Shown here: one piece after another, positions 62,801-64,000 of the stretch
Layout of the letters: every line of letters begins with the position of its first letter
How positions within the stretch are numbered: the first letter of the stretch is position 1
Assembly: GCA_022414725.1 (NCBI GenBank)
Contig: CM039464.1
Coordinates: 51,378,921-51,442,920, forward strand
Origin: Microglena sp. YARC
Taxonomy: Eukaryota; Chlorophyta; Chlorophyceae; Chlamydomonadales; Chlamydomonadaceae
Direction: 5' to 3'
DNA: 64,000 nt
The notes under the pieces: generated by a model
The model's input: the letters and a program-made list of their open reading frames with translations, nothing else
The model's database searches: none
What the model was told of the DNA's origin: nothing
Made by a program: the position numbers and the translations under genes

Positions 62801-63672
62801 CAGGGCACGCTCTGTCCTACAAACCAGCCTCTAGCCAGTTGTCCAAGGCTGCCCTCCTGACGCCCCCCCTACACCAAGCAATCATGTGTCCAACTGCCCT
62901 GCCTAATCCGATCCTACCACCAAACAAATCCCTGTGTCCAAAACTGCCCAACCCTGCCCCCTGCCCCACCCCTAGCCACCCTCAATCGTTTGGCATGTTT
63001 AAGACAACCTGCCCGCCCTGCCCCTGCACCGCCTTCCTTACCACCTCAATCCATGTGTCCAACTGCCCCTGGGCCCCTGCCCCCTACCACCAACAATACA
63101 TAGTGGGTCCACTCTTATGCTCTGCCTTTCACCCCAGAGAACTTTATGAACCCATCCATGTGTCCACTGCGCCCTCCCGCCTCTACACCCCAAGTCCATG
63201 TGTCGCAACTGGCCCCTGCCCCCTGGCCCCGCCCTACCACCCCCAAATCATCGTGTCCAACATGCCCCCTGCCCCCTGTCCCCCCACCTACCACCCAATC
63301 ATCGTGTCAATCTGCCCCGTGCCCTCCAAGCACGCCACCTTACGCCAGACCCCCCACCAAATACCCTACCCTCGCCAGAAAACGGCAGCACCACCATGCA
63401 CCAACTCCCCACAACCCCAAATAACTTAAGACTTAATGACACTTCGGTTGACGAGCTCTGAGATTTAGTCTACATCACCACCCCCAACAGCACCCAACCC
63501 CTCAACGCCGCAAAAACCTACACAACACCTCAACACTTCAGACTCATAGCCATTGTTGACGGAGCTCAAGACTTTGGTCTAAGCAGTCACAACTCGCAAT
63601 ATTCAAGGAGTTGCATTTTTCAGCGATTGGAGGAGCGATATGGGGGAAAAGTACTTCACCGGCATGATCAAA
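52608..63672 (+). CDS. PI-PLC gene B (5' part; runs off the right end)
   Basis: A second phosphoinositide phospholipase C. Exons are 52,608-53,281, 54,694-54,761, 57,349-57,449, 59,629-59,731 and 62,470-62,611, with a Y-domain start near 63,542. The X-domain catalytic set known from PI-PLC is present: His-Asn (SSGHNS), Glu and Asp (VIELDIY), second His (CKHGGTLT) and Glu (ITIE-NH). Phases fit at the first three junctions (2, 1, 0). Exon ends equal those of gene A where both are visible (after TIENHT..E.. and after V.IR..), yet the proteins differ at about half the positions, so A and B are old paralogues. The rest of Y and the C2 domain lie beyond the window. Exons 4 to 6 need one- or two-base corrections. 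Confidence 0.85.
53282..54693 (+). repeat. Intron 1 of PLC B: donor-side copy, GGTTGGTT repeats, 60-bp minisatellite
   Basis: Bases 53,447-53,473 repeat the exon 1 end with its donor (tttattttaagtggccataa, ctcgtgagtgttgttctttg). G/T-rich ggttggttgg and ggtgggtgg units follow to 54,003. From 54,005 to 54,625 about a dozen units of tgtgtagcatgtgttgtac and agcttgtacagcttgtgta occur. Confidence 0.85.
54694..54761 (+). CDS. PLC B exon 2
   Basis: 68 bp between ctcatccag and a G|gtaagt donor. With the two bases of exon 1 it reads S, then YLHGDQLKSHSGTETITKSL and LL. It equals the family block HNTYL.G.QL.S.SS.E.....L..G. Confidence 0.92.
54762..55100 (+). repeat. Donor-side copies of PLC B exon 2
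   Basis: Seven or so units of 40-45 bp repeat accgaaaccatcacctaatc and tctcctgctt.ggtaagt up to about 55,095. Confidence 0.88.
55118..56715. mobile_element. 1.6-kb element with R7-type inverted ends
   Basis: The left end cttcttggcagctcccctgg and right end gagctgcctagaagctgctg are inverted copies of the R7 terminus. The interior holds a complex part (55,250-56,160) with a plus-strand frame from 55,868 (98 residues before repeats; YFRPHVRVCVKNLAPVRIKL) that I do not recognise, and a microsatellite block. The target duplication is unclear. Confidence 0.55.
56160..56640. repeat. Stepwise pentanucleotide microsatellite
   Basis: (CTATA)n from about 56,195 to 56,370, (CTATG)n to 56,488, then (ATAAT)n to 56,640. 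Each motif differs from the next by one base. Confidence 0.95.
56716..57348 (+). repeat. Acceptor-side copies of PLC B exon 3
   Basis: Two partial copies after cttgccag (57,179-57,218 and 57,271-57,302) repeat gctgtcgtgtgatcaagctg and gacatatacaaccagac. The intron before each copy (ccgt.caccctgttttccaaac) is repeated as well. A duplicated (TG)n block lies at 56,770-56,910. Confidence 0.88.
57349..57449 (+). CDS. PLC B exon 3: IELD and KHGGTL motifs
   Basis: 101 bp between cttgccag and AGG|gtgagt, 33 codons after two bases: CRVIELDIYNQTSKTSG then PVCKHGGTLTRHVPVR. Glu and Asp of IELD are calcium ligands and His of KHGG is the second catalytic His in this family. In the two upstream copies the Glu codon reads Lys (VIKLDIY). 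Confidence 0.93.
57450..58660 (+). repeat. (TG)n intron with donor-side copies of PLC B exon 3
   Basis: (TG)n and gtggtgattgtg units run from 57,470 to 58,400. Two copies of catggcggcacgctgactag with gcacgtccctgttagggtg lie at 58,408-58,455 and 58,510-58,555. Confidence 0.9.
58661..59628 (+). repeat. Five acceptor-side copies of PLC B exon 4
   Basis: Copies of tgcaggagcgcttggtagcc, atgaaggagcatgcattcac and cgcttccaagttccacttat start near 58,680, 58,881, 59,066, 59,259 and 59,447. All stop after caccattgag, and C-rich tracts with catgtgcag precede them. The copies lack the part after TIE. Confidence 0.9.
59629..59731 (+). CDS. PLC B exon 4
   Basis: After catttgcaag it reads ECLVAIKE, a shift, HRFQVP and ITIE, then NHTNDEKC before a GG|tatgt or G|gtatgt donor. 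Homologous to gene A exon 824-930 and, unlike the five upstream copies, extending past the calcium-ligand Glu. Two or three extra bases (near 59,665, 59,690 and 59,702) break the frame. Confidence 0.78.
60365..60590 (+). mobile_element. tRNA-derived SINE candidate
   Basis: An A-box-like TGGTCTAGTGG (60,382-60,392) and a B-box-like GTTCGACTTCC (60,427-60,437) stand about 35 bp apart, as in a tRNA promoter, but the anticodon stem does not pair. The 3' part ends ccacgccccaccaggcttta followed by tcattttttt; the same ending occurs at 15,905-15,927. Confidence 0.45.
60668..60895 (+). repeat. Dispersed repeat family R3, copy 3
   Basis: From aagtcctatgcagcgtcg to gagggggctccgccaaaaag; nearly the same layout as copy 2 (27,834) with a duplicated GGGGGCTCC hairpin. 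Confidence 0.7.
61270..62469 (+). repeat. Seven acceptor-side copies of PLC B exon 5
   Basis: Units of about 130-180 bp contain ttttaaaacagatcttgctt and gtgg.ggtgctgg, then GT-rich DNA, then ccaataattctatgtcaccc with caaaactgatgc and a poly-C run. Exon starts lie near 61,296, 61,477, 61,634, 61,791, 61,961, 62,089 and 62,316. The last reads ILPMSAQCWREEIEEICFI. Confidence 0.85.
62470..62611 (+). CDS. PLC B exon 5: end of X domain
   Basis: After ttgaaacag it reads ILLAAMLREELGDLLF, then one base out of frame SAEELSKVLEWLLPKPVCA, then VVIRAK before gtgaga. Length 142 bp, one more than a multiple of three, consistent with a single extra base; the equivalent gene A exon is 135 bp in phase 0. The blocks L...L.E.LGD.LF and EEL....V.IR match the end of the X domain. 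Confidence 0.75.
62612..63541 (+). repeat. PLC B intron 5 with a catgtgtccaactgccc minisatellite and a Y-exon edge copy
   Basis: Seven or eight units of ccatgtgtccaactgcccc and cctgccccctaccaccc span 62,875-63,330. At 63,440-63,480 gacacttcggttgacgagct reads SVDEL, stop, DLVYIT, an acceptor-side copy of the next exon. Confidence 0.7.
63542..63672 (+). CDS. PLC B exon 6: start of Y domain (tentative)
   Basis: After acttcag, one base out of frame, it reads LLTELKTLV, a stop, AVTTRNIQGVAFFSDW and RSDMGEKYFTGMIK. The TELK.LV and the neighbouring copy's DEL.DLVYIT fit the ELSDLV.Y start of the Y domain and the corresponding gene A exon (EELKAVTYI). The 3' end is not defined. Confidence 0.5.
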
Positions 63673-64000
63673 TAATCTCGGACCGCCCTGCCCCAAACCT
63701 CGCACACCCCCCATCACACAAAACACATGTCCGATATACCACCACGCAACTCCACCCTACCCCACCCCACCTTAACACTCTCTCGGCAAACTCCCAAATT
63801 CACAAAGTAGTTCCCTTTCAAGCGGTGGAAGCAGGGAGGAGGATATTACTCCTTTGCCAATGTCATATTCCCCGCACCCGCCCCGACCTCAAAAACAACC
63901 ACACACACACAGCAACAAAGCACATAACGCCGGCCCGCCGCCGCCCTGCCCACCCATAACCACCCCAATCAGCTAACAGAACTGAAACCTCCAATTCACT
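63673..64000. other. C- and A-rich end of window
   Basis: Probably intron of PLC B. ccacccaccttaacactc- and cacacacac-type sequence; no exon recognised. Confidence 0.4.

Overview
This is a eukaryotic nuclear window, most likely from a green alga with a large, repeat-rich genome. The evidence is spliced genes, phosphoinositide phospholipase C (PI-PLC) genes, a plastid-type SDR protein known from land plants and green algae, plant-type telomere-like TTTAGGG scraps, and non-LTR retrotransposon remains with an RNase H plus CCHC plus PDLLL tail like the Dualen/RandI elements of green algae. A Cymbomonas-like prasinophyte would fit, but I cannot verify that. Most long open frames here are artefacts of microsatellites; the real genes are in short exons. 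All homology calls were made by eye, and coordinates of repeats are good to a few bases.

Layout. (1) 824-16,300, plus strand: the 3' two thirds of PI-PLC gene A, in seven recognisable exons (end of X domain, Y domain, C2 domain); its 5' part lies left of the window. (2) 16,560-18,840: dispersed repeats. (3) 32,490-18,841, minus strand: a complete seven-exon gene for a plastid-targeted NAD(P)-binding SDR/epimerase-like protein (plant At1g19690/bacterial YeeZ type). (4) 33,537-41,515: four 5'-truncated copies of one non-LTR retrotransposon, one fragment of a second element in opposite orientation, foldback elements and a MITE. (5) 42,902-41,607, minus: a RING-finger gene. (6) 49,970-46,699, minus: an armadillo-repeat gene with an N-terminal module shared with the RING gene. 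(7) 52,608-63,700, plus: the 5' part of a second PI-PLC, gene B, carrying the full X-domain catalytic set over four exons and running off the right end.

The most striking feature is intron structure. In all three spliced genes nearly every exon is accompanied by tandem arrays of partial copies of itself. Copies with the acceptor and the exon's 5' edge lie upstream of the full exon. Copies with the exon's 3' edge and the donor lie downstream of it. The first and last exons obey the rule too: the terminal exon of the SDR gene has only upstream copies, and its first exon only downstream copies. Introns therefore look as if they grew from both ends by repeated duplication of the exon-intron junction (up to about 20 copies), mixed with (CA)n, (TG)n, (CCT)n, poly-C and poly-G. 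The copies are potential decoy splice sites. I regard this as the candidate undescribed system; an assembly artefact has to be excluded with raw reads.

Mobile DNA fills the arrays: a 181-bp hAT-type MITE (three copies, each with an 8-bp target duplication), a 1,082-bp TIR element flanked by TA, a 0.5-kb TIR element that landed in a decoy exon copy and itself carries the MITE, and several unclassified dispersed families. Single-base indels break some full exons (PLC A, PLC B, the ARM gene), so residual sequencing error or decay cannot be excluded; the SDR gene is intact in its first six exons.
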